Part shown: piece by piece, positions 37,296 through 48,759 of the stretch | Position numbering within the stretch: the first letter of the stretch is position 1 | Layout: each line of letters begins with the position of its first letter | Assembly: GCA_029817715.1 (NCBI GenBank) | Contig: JARUPY010000073.1 | Location: 1 to 64,000 of the forward strand | Direction: 5' to 3' | DNA: 64,000 nt | Source of the DNA: Melastoma dodecandrum | Taxonomy: Eukaryota; Streptophyta; Magnoliopsida; Myrtales; Melastomataceae | Position numbers and translations under genes: made by a program | Notes under the pieces: model-generated | Databases searched by the model: none | What the model saw: only the letters and a program-made list of their open reading frames with translations | What the model was told of the DNA's origin: nothing

Positions 37296-38056
37296 ATGGG
37301 CACTTCCTTCCGTTCATCGACCTCGTCCCTCTTCGCTTTGGCTTCGCTTAGTCTCATTGTGTCCACCGTTTTGGCTCATGTCTCGATCGACCCTACCAAA
37401 GGGTTCGAAATCCTGCCTTTCAACAAGTCGTACTACCACATCCAGAAGCCTTATGACGTGCCGTTGGACCAACGCTACAGCTTCGTGCATGGGATCCATA
37501 AGTGTTGGGTATATGCCACTGACAAACCCCACACTCCCACCAGCAAAACTAAGCCTCGTACTGAGATCGCCATCGGTGTTAGTATTCTCCATCTAATTGA
37601 TGCTTTTGCAAAATTCTACGATGAAATATCGAGTTTTCTTATTCTTCTTAGGGTTACGGCTATTCTTCTGGGGTTTGGCAATTCGAAGCATACGGATATG
37701 TCCCTGAAGGGACGCACGGCGTAAACATAATGCAGATTTTCGGGGGAGCTCCGCCTCATGCAACCACTTTCATGCTCCGAGTCTACAACAGCTCACTGTT
37801 TTATTACAGTCGCCAGGCTTTGGTTGCTGATATCTACAACAGGTGGTTTCGGCTGAATGTTGTCCACGACGTCGAAGCTTCTAAAGTTTGGGTTTACATC
37901 GACGGAGCTCTGCAGATGGAGGCAGATGGTAGGGGAGGGACTTCACATGCTTTCAAGTGTGGCGTGTATGCCCAAATTGGCTGCTCCTCACGCATGGAGT
38001 CTTGGTGGAAGGACATCAAGATCTTACGAAAGGTTAATGAAACTTCTGGCAACTAA
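37296..38056 (+). CDS. Citrate-binding protein-like, intact copy B
   Basis: Homologues of the Hevea vacuolar citrate-binding protein share an alginate-lyase-2-type beta-jellyroll. Function beyond ligand binding is not settled. Two exons, 37296-37577 and 37652-38056, join in phase with a GT-AG intron to give 228 residues. The start at 37296 opens a hydrophobic signal peptide (about residues 1-28, SLFALASLSLIVSTVLA). The mature part shows DPTKGFEILPFNKSYY, QKPYDVPLDQRYSF, KPRTEIAI, then GYGYSSGVWQFEAYGYVPEG, HATTFMLRVYN and WFRLNVVHDVEASKVWVYIDG. The tail GVYAQIGCSSRMESWWKDIK is typical. It is flanked by truncated copies A and C and by intact copy D, all on the same strand. Family residue Arg at the exon 1 end is Gly here. 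Confidence 0.92.
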
Positions 38057-39180
38057 TGCTATCTGGCCATGTTGTTATATCGTGTAATACTATGATGATT
38101 ACTCGAATAAAACCTGGAGAAAAGCGCACTGTTAGAATGATTTGCACGTGCCTTGTCGTCTTGAATATTTAAGGAGCAAAGTGTTCCTCTTCTTAGTCAG
38201 TCCTCGTTGCCCATGAATCGACATAGCGGCAAACATGCCAATTGATCGTGCGAATTACGTTCTCTGGCCAAACACGGATTTTCAACATACGAAGACACAA
38301 AATGATGTATAAGGCAGCTTGATTGGAAAGGAACGACTAAGTCATAGTGGTCACGGGATTTTTCGTCTTGGGATTACATCATCAATCCACGGGCATGTGT
38401 CCGATTTCGTCGTCTAATCTGGACTATTATGTGTTGTCTCTCTTATTACATATCCTAAATTATATTGTTCAATATATAGAATAATGAGTAGTTGTGAATC
38501 AAATGGAACGACATAAAATTAATTAAAATGTTCCAAATGACTTCAACATTAATATTGATCAACAGTTCATACCAGATTTCCGAACGGGCGAACATGATCT
38601 CCAACCCCAAGAAGTTTGATTCGGCTTGAGCAGGTCCACCGTGGTTGGTTTTTCCTTGTGTCGATGGTGCCGGCCGGCTGCAAATTATGTAAACAGAAAA
38701 CAAAGGAAAACAGCCGGTGGTTGTCTTTAACCCAGTATCCCTACCGGAGAGAATCTTCCGAATGATATAAATTGTAGGAATCAGAAAGACTTAAAGAAAA
38801 TTCTCCCTGGGTGTTCGGCAACCTTGGTATAATCTTCATTACAACTGTTTCCCCTAATAGCGCGATGTCATCGAGATCCTTACTTTCAATATTTATTGAC
38901 TAATACTCTGAAATCGACGGTCGATTTTGTGCACTTTTGAAAGGCGGACTTCCAAATTTAAAATAGAGAAGTCGTACTTTGAAAGTCGATTTCCTTATAA
39001 ATATAGGAAAGTCGGTAAGACGACTTTTCTATTTTCAAATTTAGAAATCGGTCTTTATAAAGGATATTGGTCAATAAAATTTGAAACTATGGATCATATT
39101 TTACAAAATTTTTCGCCGACTAACATTATTTTCTGACAAATCTCCGATGTTATCAATAATCCTTGTCTCGACTGGCAAAG
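37742..39180 (+). repeat. Segmental duplication, copy 2
   Basis: Partner of 35250-36668. It starts inside exon 2 of copy B and ends at CTCGACTGGCAAAGT, where the truncated copy C begins at once. Its hairpin region (38954-39042) is about 30-40 bases longer than in copy 1. Confidence 0.9.
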
Positions 39181-39182
39181 TG

Positions 39183-39503
39183 TCGGGTGTATGCATTTTG
39201 CAAGTATTCGGGGCAACCCACCCACGGGCGACCACGTTTATGCTGAGGGTCTATAATGGTTCGCTCTCATACTACAGGTCTCCCATACTGGTCTACGACA
39301 TCTACGACAAGTGGTTTCGGCTTAATGTCATCCATGACGTGGACGCTTCCAAAGTCAGGGTATACATCGATGGCGAATTGAAGGTCGAGGCCAATGACGG
39401 GGGAGGGACCTTCCATGCCTTCAAGTTCGGTGTGTACGCGCAGAAGGATGGGTCCTCTCTGATGGAATCTCGCTGGAAGGACATCAAAATCTGGAGGAAG
39501 TAG
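39183..39503 (+). pseudogene. Citrate-binding protein-like gene, 5'-truncated copy C
   Basis: The frame reads VSGVCILQVFGATHPRATTF, then MLRVYNGSLSYYR, VYDIYDKWFRLNVIHDVDA, FKFGVYAQKDGSSLMESRWK and a stop. It covers only the last two-thirds of exon 2. It is more diverged from A and B than those are from each other, so it is an older copy. No upstream exon or promoter is visible because duplicated segment 2 abuts it. Confidence 0.9.
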
Positions 39504-40790
39504 TTGTAGTTGATTCGACTCCTTTATATTGGTTTCGTTTGAGATGCAATTAATAAAAAAATAATAAGGATCGTATAACCAACTAACTATTTTTTTTCAA
39601 CTGAAAAATAATCTAATTGTTAAACATAGGAATTTTCTTTTACGCTTGCAGAGATTTCTATGTCACAAAATGAACTTATAACTATGTTTACGCCACCATC
39701 AACAATTGTTTATGAATCCCTTACACAATACCTAAATAATCGAATCATTCAAACTTTTGTCAGTAACTTATATATTAAAGGTTCTCCTATATAATTAGTA
39801 TCGTAAGTGAACAAAATTCGGTTAATTATGATTCCAAAGCTTGTCCTCGAAAAGTCCTCCCACGCGTTAATAAGTCTTCCTTTTCTGGCAGTATGTCCCT
39901 CCCTCAGAAAAACTGTGAAACATATCGATTAATAATAATAATAACAATAATAATAATAATCATAATAAATACTTAATTAATTTACTTTAAATTTAGTGAT
40001 TTAACAGCATTTAATGTGTTTCGTAAGTTGTAATTTTTATGCTTCGTAATTTATGTATTTTTTTATTTAAAATATCGTAAAATTATAAAACTACATTTAA
40101 TTACATAAATAATTATTTTTTTATTATTTATATCTCGTTAACAAAACCCTAATAATAATAGCAAAAAAGGTCAAAGTTAAGAATTTGTTTTTAACCAATG
40201 TTTTATTTTATAAAAATAAATAAAAAAAAATATCCCAAAATTTGGAAACTTTTTTATTAATTCCAAAACTAAAAAATTAGAAAAAAAATATTAAGAAAAT
40301 TAGTGCGAAGTAACTATTGTACAGCAGCCAACACCAACTGTCCTAAAATGACGAACTTGTGGGTAAAAACGTGATATACTATATATTTTCATTTTCAATA
40401 GTAACTACTCCAACTATAGAGTTTCGGGTCTAATTTTAATTATTTATAGAGTTTTAAGGACACTTGTTAAATCCCTAAATATAGTAATTTTTATATTTTT
40501 AAAATTCTTTAATATAATTTATAATTTTAATATTTAACTAAAAATAAAAATATTACAATAATAAATACAAATATTAGTTGCTTACGGCGTTAACAAACTC
40601 TTTACATATAATATAATTGTATATTAGTGGAACATTGCTCATTGTAAGCGCACGTAATTAATTATTCGAAAATATTTGTCGTACAGTTCTATGCAGGTTA
40701 TTTGGGCATATTCATTGGCTGCCCGACTTTAGAGCATCTCGTCATTAAAGACTCGAGTAAAAAAGAAAATTAAGCTTTTTGCCGACCTAC
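39504..40790. other. AT-rich intergenic stretch with AAT microsatellite
   Basis: Very AT-rich. Imperfect AAT/ATA trinucleotide repeats occur at about 39931-39970. No gene recognised. Confidence 0.5.
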
Positions 40791-40793
40791 CAT

Positions 40794-40800
40794 TATAAAA
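40794..40800 (+). promoter_or_regulatory. Putative TATA box of citrate-binding copy D
   Basis: TATAAAA about 62 bases upstream of the ATG of copy D, a typical distance for a plant gene with a short leader. Inferred from position and sequence. Confidence 0.55.
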
Positions 40801-40861
40801 AGCCATACCTCTACGGTTGAATTTTAGCATCAATACCTTGGGGAGGAAATACCCAAGCATC

Positions 40862-41607
40862 ATGGCCATCCTTCCTTCCTTGTCGACAAAATTGCCCGCC
40901 CTCTTCCTGGCCATCTCCCTCTTCCATGGAGTTGTTCGGCCGGCCGCTACAGCGACCAACTCCACCAAAGGGTTTGTCGCAGTTCCCCTGAAGAAGTCCA
41001 ACTTCGAGATCCAGAGGCCTTACGACCTGGCCCTAGCCAAGAGGTATAGCTTCAAGGATGGGGTTCACAAGCTCTGGATATACTCCAATGACCTTCCGCA
41101 CTCTCTTGACAGCCACACCCGACCTCGCACGGAGATCCGCATTCGCGTAAGGATGTCAGCTCTGTATATGATTTGAAGATTTACTGGATTTTTATATTTA
41201 TCCATGCACGTATTCTTCAGGGATACGACTATTCGTCTGGAGTGTGGCAATTTGAGGGGCACGGCTATGTCCCGAAAGGGACTACCGGTGTCGCCGTCAT
41301 GCAGGTTTTTGGGGCGGCTGGGCATGCGACGACGGCGATGATCAGGGTCTATAACGGCTCCCTCTACTATTATAGGCACAACTTGTTGAGTCCGGACATA
41401 TATGACAGATGGTTCAAGCTGAACGTTATTCACGATGTCGAGGCCTCACGTGTTGAGATATACGTCGACAATGAGTTGAAGCTTACGACCCGGGGACAAA
41501 GCGGGAAAAACCATTTCTTCAAATGCGGAGTCTACACCCAAGACGACGCCTCGCGCTACTTGGAGTCTCGATGGAAGGAGATAAGGATCCTAAGGCGCGA
41601 AGCCTAA
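40862..41607 (+). CDS. Citrate-binding protein-like, intact copy D
   Basis: Same family as copy B and probably vacuolar or extracellular. Exons 40862-41146 and 41221-41607 join at a GT-AG intron in phase 0, giving 223 residues. I chose the ATG at 40862 because the signal peptide starts there (LPALFLAISLFHGVVRPAAT). Conserved blocks: NSTKGFVAVPLKKSNFEIQR, RPRTEIRIR at the exon end, GYDYSSGVWQFEGHGYVPKG, AVMQVFGAAGHATTAMIRVYN, WFKLNVIHDVEASRVEIYVD and CGVYTQDDASRYLESRWKEIR. It keeps the canonical RTEIRIR/GYDYS junction that copy B has lost. It is more diverged than A and B and probably older. No defect seen. Confidence 0.93.
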
Positions 41608-41898
41608 TCACATATATAATCATGATTGTAATCATGACAGTAATCATAAACAAATCAGCTGTTCTTCGCTATGTCAATGGATCGGAATAAGGAAATGGAG
41701 GGGATTAGTTTTTTTAACAAGAATCGCAAAGCTTGAAAATGTTATGTCCTCGTCCTCTGGATTCAATCCCTTCCCTCGCTGTTTCTTGCGAGATTCTCAG
41801 TTTTTGAATCGATTATTGGGGAAGTCTTGGGTGAAAAAGCATGGGGGCATGCCGGTTGCCCTCGTGTCGCGGCATTGTTGGATAATGTTGCCCTCTTT

Positions 41899-42978
41899 TC
41901 ACCATGGCATGCAGCATCCCTGGATAAATGAAAATCACAAGCATGGGAAGATGGTGTTAGTAATTCCGTTTGGTTTGATTCGATTCTGTTGGGTAAGTCA
42001 GGAAGATCTTATTACCCTGTGACGGCTGGTGGGCCCTGGTGACCTGGCTCGCCGTGAATCTGGATGCACGGCAGCCGAAGCCAGATCGGCAGCCGGAGAC
42101 GCGCCTTTGTGTTTCTCTGCCCTTGCTTGGTTGAAGATGACCGTATAACCACCATCCCCAGCGCCCGCTCTGGCCTTCATGTCCCAATCCCCGAATTTAG
42201 GTACTGCAGCACCACCAGCGCCCTAGCCCGATTCGCAATGAAATGAACCTCAGTCAGCCGAATCGAACTCATTTGTCTTTGAAGAACACAATGCAGGCAT
42301 CAAAAAGATTATTGAAGTTGGAAATCAACAACATACAGGGCGTCTAGCAGGTCTGCCAGGTTGTTTATCGTTGGTGTCGCGGCCCCCACCTCCATGGCCT
42401 TTATGATTGGCACCGGCGGCAGCATTAGCCTTTTCATGAAGCGGTGAAGCGCTCCTGTGGCCTTGTCCATGCTCTCCAACTCTCGTGTCCGCCGAAGGCC
42501 GACGACGATCTGCACCGCCACCAGCGATATTTGGGTTTACCGGAGGGAAGTTGCTGAAATGTCGGACATGATTCCCTGTCTCCACCATTGGCGGTGTTTT
42601 CTCATCCCGTTTCCGGGAACCTCCTCGTCCCTCCCTTTCACCACCCCTCGCCCTCGAAGGAGAGCTCTTCCCTTGGGCTGGATTCCGCTCCGCTACAATT
42701 TCGACCGGCCCGCCACCCCTTGCCGGGGTCATCGCCGGCGAAACCGCCCTCCCCTTCCTCGCCTGATCGAAGCAGACCGTGTATCCCGCCTCCGCCGCGG
42801 TTCCCCATTCGCCAAACTTCGGAACACGAGAGTTCTGTAAAAGCGAAAACAACAAAAACATTTCATGAAAACCGCATCGCATGATAGAAAAGAACTGCGA
42901 AACAAAGACGATCACCCCCAGCACAAACACAAAGGGAAAAGGCAAAAGGGTATGTGTACATACGGCCATCTTGGACAT
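41899..42978 (-). CDS. RIN4-like protein with two NOI domains
   Basis: RIN4-family proteins are plasma-membrane immune regulators. Two NOI domains carry the VPxFGxW sites cut by the bacterial effector AvrRpt2. Four minus-strand exons join in frame: 42978-42964, 42834-42337, 42222-42016 and 41919-41899 (741 nt, 246 residues). The first exon gives only MSKMA. Exon 2 starts NSRVPKFGEWG and AGYTVCFDQARKGR (NOI 1), then a long Gly/Arg/Pro-rich disordered linker. Exon 3 starts GAGGAAVPKFGDWD and GGYTVIFNQARAEK (NOI 2). The 21-base last exon gives GCCMPW, a Cys pair near the C-terminus as in the palmitoylated tail of the family. Choosing the acceptor before 42222 rather than at 42204 keeps the frame and adds the usual GAA before VPKFG. 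No lesion is seen. Confidence 0.9.
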
Positions 42979-43167
42979 GAAAGAAAATTCAGATTCGGAA
43001 TGTTGTGTTTCCGGACCTGAAAGATAATATTTCAACAAATAGGGGGAGAGGGAGATCGGTTTGTCTGTTTTGTCGTGTTCATGTGCTTGTAATCTCTCTT
43101 GTGCTAAATTGGGCGGCGCTGGCGCGAAATTAATTGGTTTGAAGCCGACCGATGTCCAAAACCTCAA

Positions 43168-43182
43168 CCCCCCCCCCCCCCC
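43168..43182. repeat. Poly-C run
   Basis: Fifteen consecutive C bases upstream of the RIN4-like gene, prone to length error in sequencing. Confidence 0.9.
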
Positions 43183-44419
43183 TCCTCTTCTCTTTCCCCA
43201 TTTTTAGGTCGATACGTCTTTCAACAGATGGTATTTTTACTCGACCAAAACTCCACCCTCAGATTATACAGGGATTAATAACAAACTCTCTCCAGAGGAT
43301 CCCTTTTGTCCCTGTACGTCTCTACATTTGCTGTCTTTCCGTTGTCAGTACCAAAAATAATACAACATAAAACATTTTTAAAGTTCGAAAAAATGGGAAT
43401 ATCTTTCCTACATTAAACTTGCACGACAAAGTTGGAGTTCCTATTCATGCAATGATGCTGCATCCTTTCTCTTTTTCACGTTAAAAAAATATAAAATAAT
43501 TTATGAGTTGTGTTAATAACTTAAGCTGTTAAAGTGACAGAGATTCTAACAACCGAGCCCGAGGAGAAAATGAATTAAGCCCGAATTGCAGAGGATAGGA
43601 GGAGGAGGAGGAGGAGAAGAACCAGGGGAGAAGGAAAACCTAATGATTAAAACACCCGCTTGAAAAAGACGAGTTTGGAAGATTAAGGAAGAAAAACAAA
43701 AACAAAAACTATTGGAATAAGTTGAAATGTTGCCATGTGAATCTTCTCGGCTATTGTGTTTCTTTTTTTTATTTCCTTTCTATGTGTACGCTTCTAAACA
43801 ACGTGGCGACTCTGTCGTCTTCCTCGGAAACCAACCGAGTCCATCGCCTCATCCCCCTAACCTTAACTCCTTTCCCGACACGAACTCTTTCACAATGGAG
43901 TCGTGTAAGTCTTTCGAGAGGAGAGTAGCTTCGTTGACTGCTGCGGTTTCGTTAAGTTCCCAACCGAAAAGGGAGACGAGAAGTCTAAACTTTCGTAAAT
44001 CATGCATCTTTGTTGATCTTTTACCTACAGGGATCGTAAAAGACACGTATAATATGAATCGAGCGAGAAGATTAAATAATCTTAGTAAATTACACTTTTC
44101 TGTCTACTTTACGTATATAAACAACAAAGATAAGTACCGTAAAAAGTTCATAAATTACGAAGCGAAGAAGAATACAAAACATAATTGAATTTCGTAAATT
44201 AATAACTTTTAACATTTTCTTATAAAGATATAAGCACGTTCAATTCACGATCTAAAATGTCGAATCGAAAATAACTTACGGATTGCCCTATAAAAATTGA
44301 AGGATTGATCATCTCTAGACATGAACTATTCACGTGAGCCTTTGATTCGATGCTAGAAGATTATGAATATGTCGGCGCTCTTCAGCTCTTGTGGAAGTCG
44401 TCGGAGTATAAGGGCATGA
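43183..44419. other. Intergenic, no gene recognised
   Basis: Contains a short GGA repeat near 43600-43620 and a 153-codon open frame at 43727-44188 with no recognised family. It leads into the tandem and foldback repeats. Confidence 0.4.
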
Positions 44420-44540
44420 TCCGACGAAATTTCGATAGCTTGATAAAGTTGTCCAAGCTTGTAGATTCAATCGGGTGAAACTTCAGCAACTTGATGAAGT
44501 TGTCCAAGTTTATGGATTTAATCCGACAACACTTCAGAGA
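44420..44540. repeat. About 50-bp imperfect tandem repeat
   Basis: Units around AACTTGATGAAGTTGTCCAAG occur twice with a partial third. Each is preceded by a TCCGACxxxACTTCxG-like block. It directly precedes the foldback palindrome and may belong to the same element. Confidence 0.65.
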
Positions 44541-44559
44541 GATGTTACGGAAGAAAATC

Positions 44560-45111
44560 GAGGCGATAATCGTCGAGTTTTGTTCCTTAATGAAGTCATT
44601 TGGCGAAATATTTCGCCAAATGACGTATTAACGAAAGTAATTCGCGAACTAACCCACCAAAGTCGGCCTTTGTAAGGCCTACTTCGGTTTTGGCGAATGG
44701 AAGTCGGCCTTACAAAGGTCGACTTCACTACACTTAGAAAAAATTTTAGCAAACGAAGTCTGGGATGCTGCATGAAGGAAGTCGGCCTTACAAAGGCCGA
44801 CTTCCTCAATTTTCTTTTTTTTTCTTTTGAATTAAAAATAATAATGAGGCCGACTTCCCTCACTTAAGCTTCTTTCTTTTTTTTTTAATTCAAAAGAAAA
44901 AAAAAATTGAGGAAGTCGGCCTTTGTAAGGCCGACTTTCATTCCCCAAAATCGAAGTCGGTCTTACAAAGGCCGACTTCCTTAGTGACCGAAGTCGGCCT
45001 TTGTAAGGCCGACTTTGGTGGGTTAGTTGGCGAAATATTTTCCAAACTGCGTCATTTGGCGAAATATTTCGTCAAATGACGTCATTATGGAACAATCCTC
45101 GATAATCGTCG
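44560..45111. repeat. Foldback palindrome built of GAAGTCGG hairpin units
   Basis: A ~550-bp imperfect inverted repeat. Left arm (about 44575-44835) and right arm (about 44880-45095) share, inverted, GTTCC(T/A)TAATGA, CATTTGGCGAAATATTTCG, CTAACCCACCAAAGTCGGCC and inner GAAAAAAAA-rich blocks ending in TTGAGGAAGTCGG. Inside the arms, short units such as GAAGTCGGCCTTACAAAGG with its complement are palindromes themselves, as is TTTGGCGAAATATTTCGCCAAA. It has no coding frame. It could be a foldback or MITE-type transposon, or the long-hairpin part of a larger retroelement LTR. A TATTTATAG motif at about 45218 might be a promoter. The copia insertion at 45352 lies about 240 bases to the right. Confidence 0.85.
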
Positions 45112-45346
45112 GCAAGACTTTGACAAACTGGAGACGAAGTTGGGAGCATTCTCACATGTTTCCTATGTGTGTGATGCTTATTTGATGAATGAAGGAAATG
45201 TCTTATGCATTCATCTATTTATAGAGCTTCAAGGCAATGTATGTCCTTTCATGGATACCAAATTCATACCATGGCTCTAATCTATTTGAGGGGACACTCA
45301 TTAGATAACTCCCATGAAGGACTCCACGAGGGGCCCCAAATATGTA

Positions 45347-45351
45347 GGTCA
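45347..45351. repeat. Target-site duplication, left copy (GGTCA)
   Basis: GGTCA directly precedes the left LTR and is repeated exactly at 50119-50123 after the right LTR. Confidence 0.92.
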
Positions 45352-45711
45352 TGTTGGGGGTTATGTGTGTAGGATTGGATAGGAAGGGAAAATGTGCTAG
45401 CAGAACGTAGATTCCGTACTACTGACGACCTTCTGTAGGATAGAGGAAACCTTCTGTAGAGCTGCTACACCTACAAAGAGTGTTTTGGCTGCGATTTCTC
45501 TTTCTTTCAACTTTCTCTCTCGCTTACATGAAATGTCTACACGTCCCTTTATATATAGGGAGGAGTAGGAAAACCAAATGTCAAAAGAAACCCACACCTT
45601 AAATGACATATTTAATCATCAACTTAAATGCTCCACTTAATTACCTACTTAATGACATTTTCATTACTAACTTTAATACCAATTAATCTTAATCATAAAT
45701 TGCCTTCAACA
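45352..45711 (-). repeat. 3' LTR of the full-length copia element
   Basis: 360 bp from TGTTGGGGG to CTTCAACA on the plus strand. It carries a TATATATAG-like box near 45549. It is almost the same as 49758-50118. Confidence 0.95.
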
Positions 45712-45817
45712 CCCCCTCTTAATTTATGATCTTCAAGAAGTCTTTGAAAGTCTCAAACTTCTCAGAAGACACCGCCTTGGTAAGAACATATGCGGGTCGA
45801 TCATGGGTGCTGATGAA

Positions 45818-48669
45818 TTATAGAAGAATCTCCTTCTGCGAAACCATCTCTCTGATGAAATGCTGACGAAGTTCTATGTGCTTCGATCTTGCATGGAAAA
45901 CTGGATTCTTGGTCATAGCAATTGCAGATTGGTTATCACAGAAGATTGTTGTTGGGTCGTCCACCTTCTGTTGTAACTCTAGAAGTAACCTTCTGAGCCA
46001 GATAGCTTCTCTTGTTGCTTCATTTGTTGTGATGTACTCAGCTTTTGCAGATGAGAGAGCAACAATGCTTTGCTTCTTTGAACTCCATGAAATGGGCTTT
46101 GTTTCAATGTAGAACAAGTATCCTCATGTGCTTCTGCGATCATCCAGGCTTTCTGCCCAATAACTATTTACATAACCCACTAGATCATCCTTTTGCTCTT
46201 TTGTATGCTTCAGTCCGTCCTTCTGTGTGCCTTTTAGGTAACGTAGAACCATTTTTGCTGTTGTGAAATGAGTTCTACTGGGTTTGCACATGAATATAGA
46301 CAACAAACTCATAGAATGAACAATATCAGTCTGAGTGTGAGTAAGATAGATAAGAGAACTAACCAGGCTTCTGTAGATCTTCGAATCAAAGCCTTCTGTA
46401 GAATCTTCCTTCTATAACTTCTCATTGAGTGACATTGGAGTAGAAATTGACTTTGCATTCTCCATACGAAACTTCTTCAATAGATCCGCTCTGTACTTCT
46501 CTTGAGAAATGAAAATCTCTCCTTTCTTATACTTCACTTGAAATCCGAGAAAGTACTTCGTCAAGCCAAGATATGTCATCTCAAACTCTTCCATCATTTC
46601 TTCCTTGAACTTCTGCAGCAAGCTTCTGCTGGTGCTTGTGTAGATCAAATTATCCACATAAAGACATGCTATTAGAAAATCAAGACCAACCTTCTGTATG
46701 TATAATGAAGGTTCTATTGAGCTTCTGGAGAATCCTTTCTTCTGTAGATAGGAATCAATTATGTAATTCCAAGCTCTTGGTGCTTGCTTCAAACCATATA
46801 AATTCTTATATAGTCTGTAGACTTTGTCTTCTGTGCCTTTCATCACGAATCCTTGTGGTTACTCTACGTAGACTTCTTCTTCTAGTACTCCATTCAGAAA
46901 TGTTGATTTTACATCAAACTAGAATACTTCAAGCTCCTTCTGTGATGCAATGGCTAGAATGGCACGGATTGTCTCTATCCTTGTTATAGGAGCAAAAGTT
47001 TCTGTAAAATCAATGCATGACTTTTGTGAATAGCCTTTTGCTACAATGCGAGCTTTATGCTTCTGCATGCTTCCATCTTCATTATACTTGATCTTGTAGA
47101 CCCATTTCAAACCGATATCTTTGTCTACCTCATCAAAGTTCTGTGGCTCAAATGCAGCAAGAGCAAAGTTAGCTTGCTCATAAATTTCAATGAATGATCG
47201 ATACCTCCTTGGTGGTGTATCTCCAATAGGACCCTTTTCTTTTTGAAAGGTTTTAGAGGAACTAGCTTCTGTTGTTCCAATGGGATACTGTACTGTAACT
47301 TATGATGCTGCTTCTGTTGTTCTGATAGGAGTCTGTACAGATGCTTCTACTACTGCTTCTGTATACTGGAACATCTGAGTCACAGAAGTCTCTTCCTGCC
47401 ACTTCCAAGCTGTAAGTTCATCAAAGATAACATCTCTCAACATAACTAACTTGTGAGTATTCGGATTATACAGACGATATCCCTTCGATTTCATCACAAT
47501 ATCCGATGAAAATCAATTTATCACCTTTCTCATCAAACTTTTTTCTTCCTTGAGAAGGTGTGAGTGCATATCCAATACACCCAAATACTTTGAAATGATC
47601 CACCACGGGCTTCCTTTTGTGACACGCTTCATGAGGTGTCTTGTCCCTAACTGCTTTTGTAGGAGATCTGTTCAAAAGATAGGCAGATGTGTTAACAGCT
47701 TCTGCCCAGAACTTGTTGGGTAGAACTTTGCCCTTCAGAATGCTTCTGGCCATCTTTACTATGGTTTTGTTCTTTCTTTCTGCGACTCCATTCTGCTGTG
47801 GGGAATACTGCACAGTCAACTGCCTTTGTATATACCCTTCTGTTGGCAATAGTCCAAGAATGGACTGACAGAAACTCTCCTCCGTGATATGTCCTCAAGG
47901 TCTTTATCCTATATCCACTTTGATTCTCTGCAAGTGCTTTGAACTTCATAAAGGTGGTGAAAGTACCTGACTTCCTCTCAAGAAAGTAAAGCCAAATCAT
48001 TCTAGTATAGTAATCTACGAACAACAAAAAGTATCTTCTGTTACCGAGAGACGGAGTCTGAGTCGGTCCACAAATATCCGCATGAACTAGCTCGAGAGGG
48101 GTTGAGCTCTCCATGATGTGTTTGGGAATGGAAGGCGATGATGCTTTCCGAAGACACATATAGAGGGTCACCTTCTGCAGCTTGTATAGAAGGTAGTCCT
48201 ACCATCATATCCTTCTGCTTCAATAGAGCTAGACCTTTTCTGTTCAAATGTCCATACCTAAGATGCCAAAGATGAGAGTCATCCACAACCTCAGTTTTGA
48301 GAACCACATTGCTGTAAGGAGTCATCTTTAACGGGAACAAATTGTTGGACGTCATCTTCACTTCCGCGACGTTCTGTCCGTTATCTCACATTGACCTTCT
48401 GCAAAAATCAACTTGTATCCATTTTTCATCATCTGTCCCACACTTAATAGGTTCTGTGCTATTTCTGGAATGTAGAAAACGCCGTGCATCATTTTATGTT
48501 GACTTTCTGCACTTAAAACTGAAATAACGCATTTACCTTCTATCTTTAACTTCTTGCTATCTCCAAGTTCCAAGAGAGAGTTGTATTTCTCATCAAGCTC
48601 AACAAAGTTCTTCTTAATCCCTGTGACATGGTTACTACAGCCACTATCGAGGAACCATATCTCATTCAT
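45818..48669 (-). pseudogene. Copia pol (protease, integrase, RT, RNase H), inactivated
   Basis: Protease WFLDSGCSNHVTG starts the block at 48669. A pre-integrase block LWHLRYGHLNRKGL follows. The integrase core has LVHADICGP, then LRTYHGGEF where the family has TDxGGEF, so the second catalytic Asp is Tyr. PQQNGVAERKNKTI carries the third acidic residue. RT has [30 protein letters not shown] and LKQAPRAW. Its active site reads CLYVDNLIYT instead of YVDD. RNase H has GYVNSYWAES, SAKAEYI and VFHARSKHIELRQHFIRE. Stops or frame breaks occur near 46860, 46920, 47300 and 47850. No autonomous activity can be expected. Confidence 0.93.
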
Positions 48670-48759
48670 ATCTTGAATGGTGTTAGAAGAAGAATAGAAA
48701 ACTTTAGAAGGTTCATCTTCCTTAGAGAAATTTACCGATCTTCTGTCATCATGCTTCTG

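Noticed and set aside
43727..44188. 153-codon plus-strand open frame
   Set aside because: No domain or homology I can name, AT-rich 3' half, no splice or promoter support.
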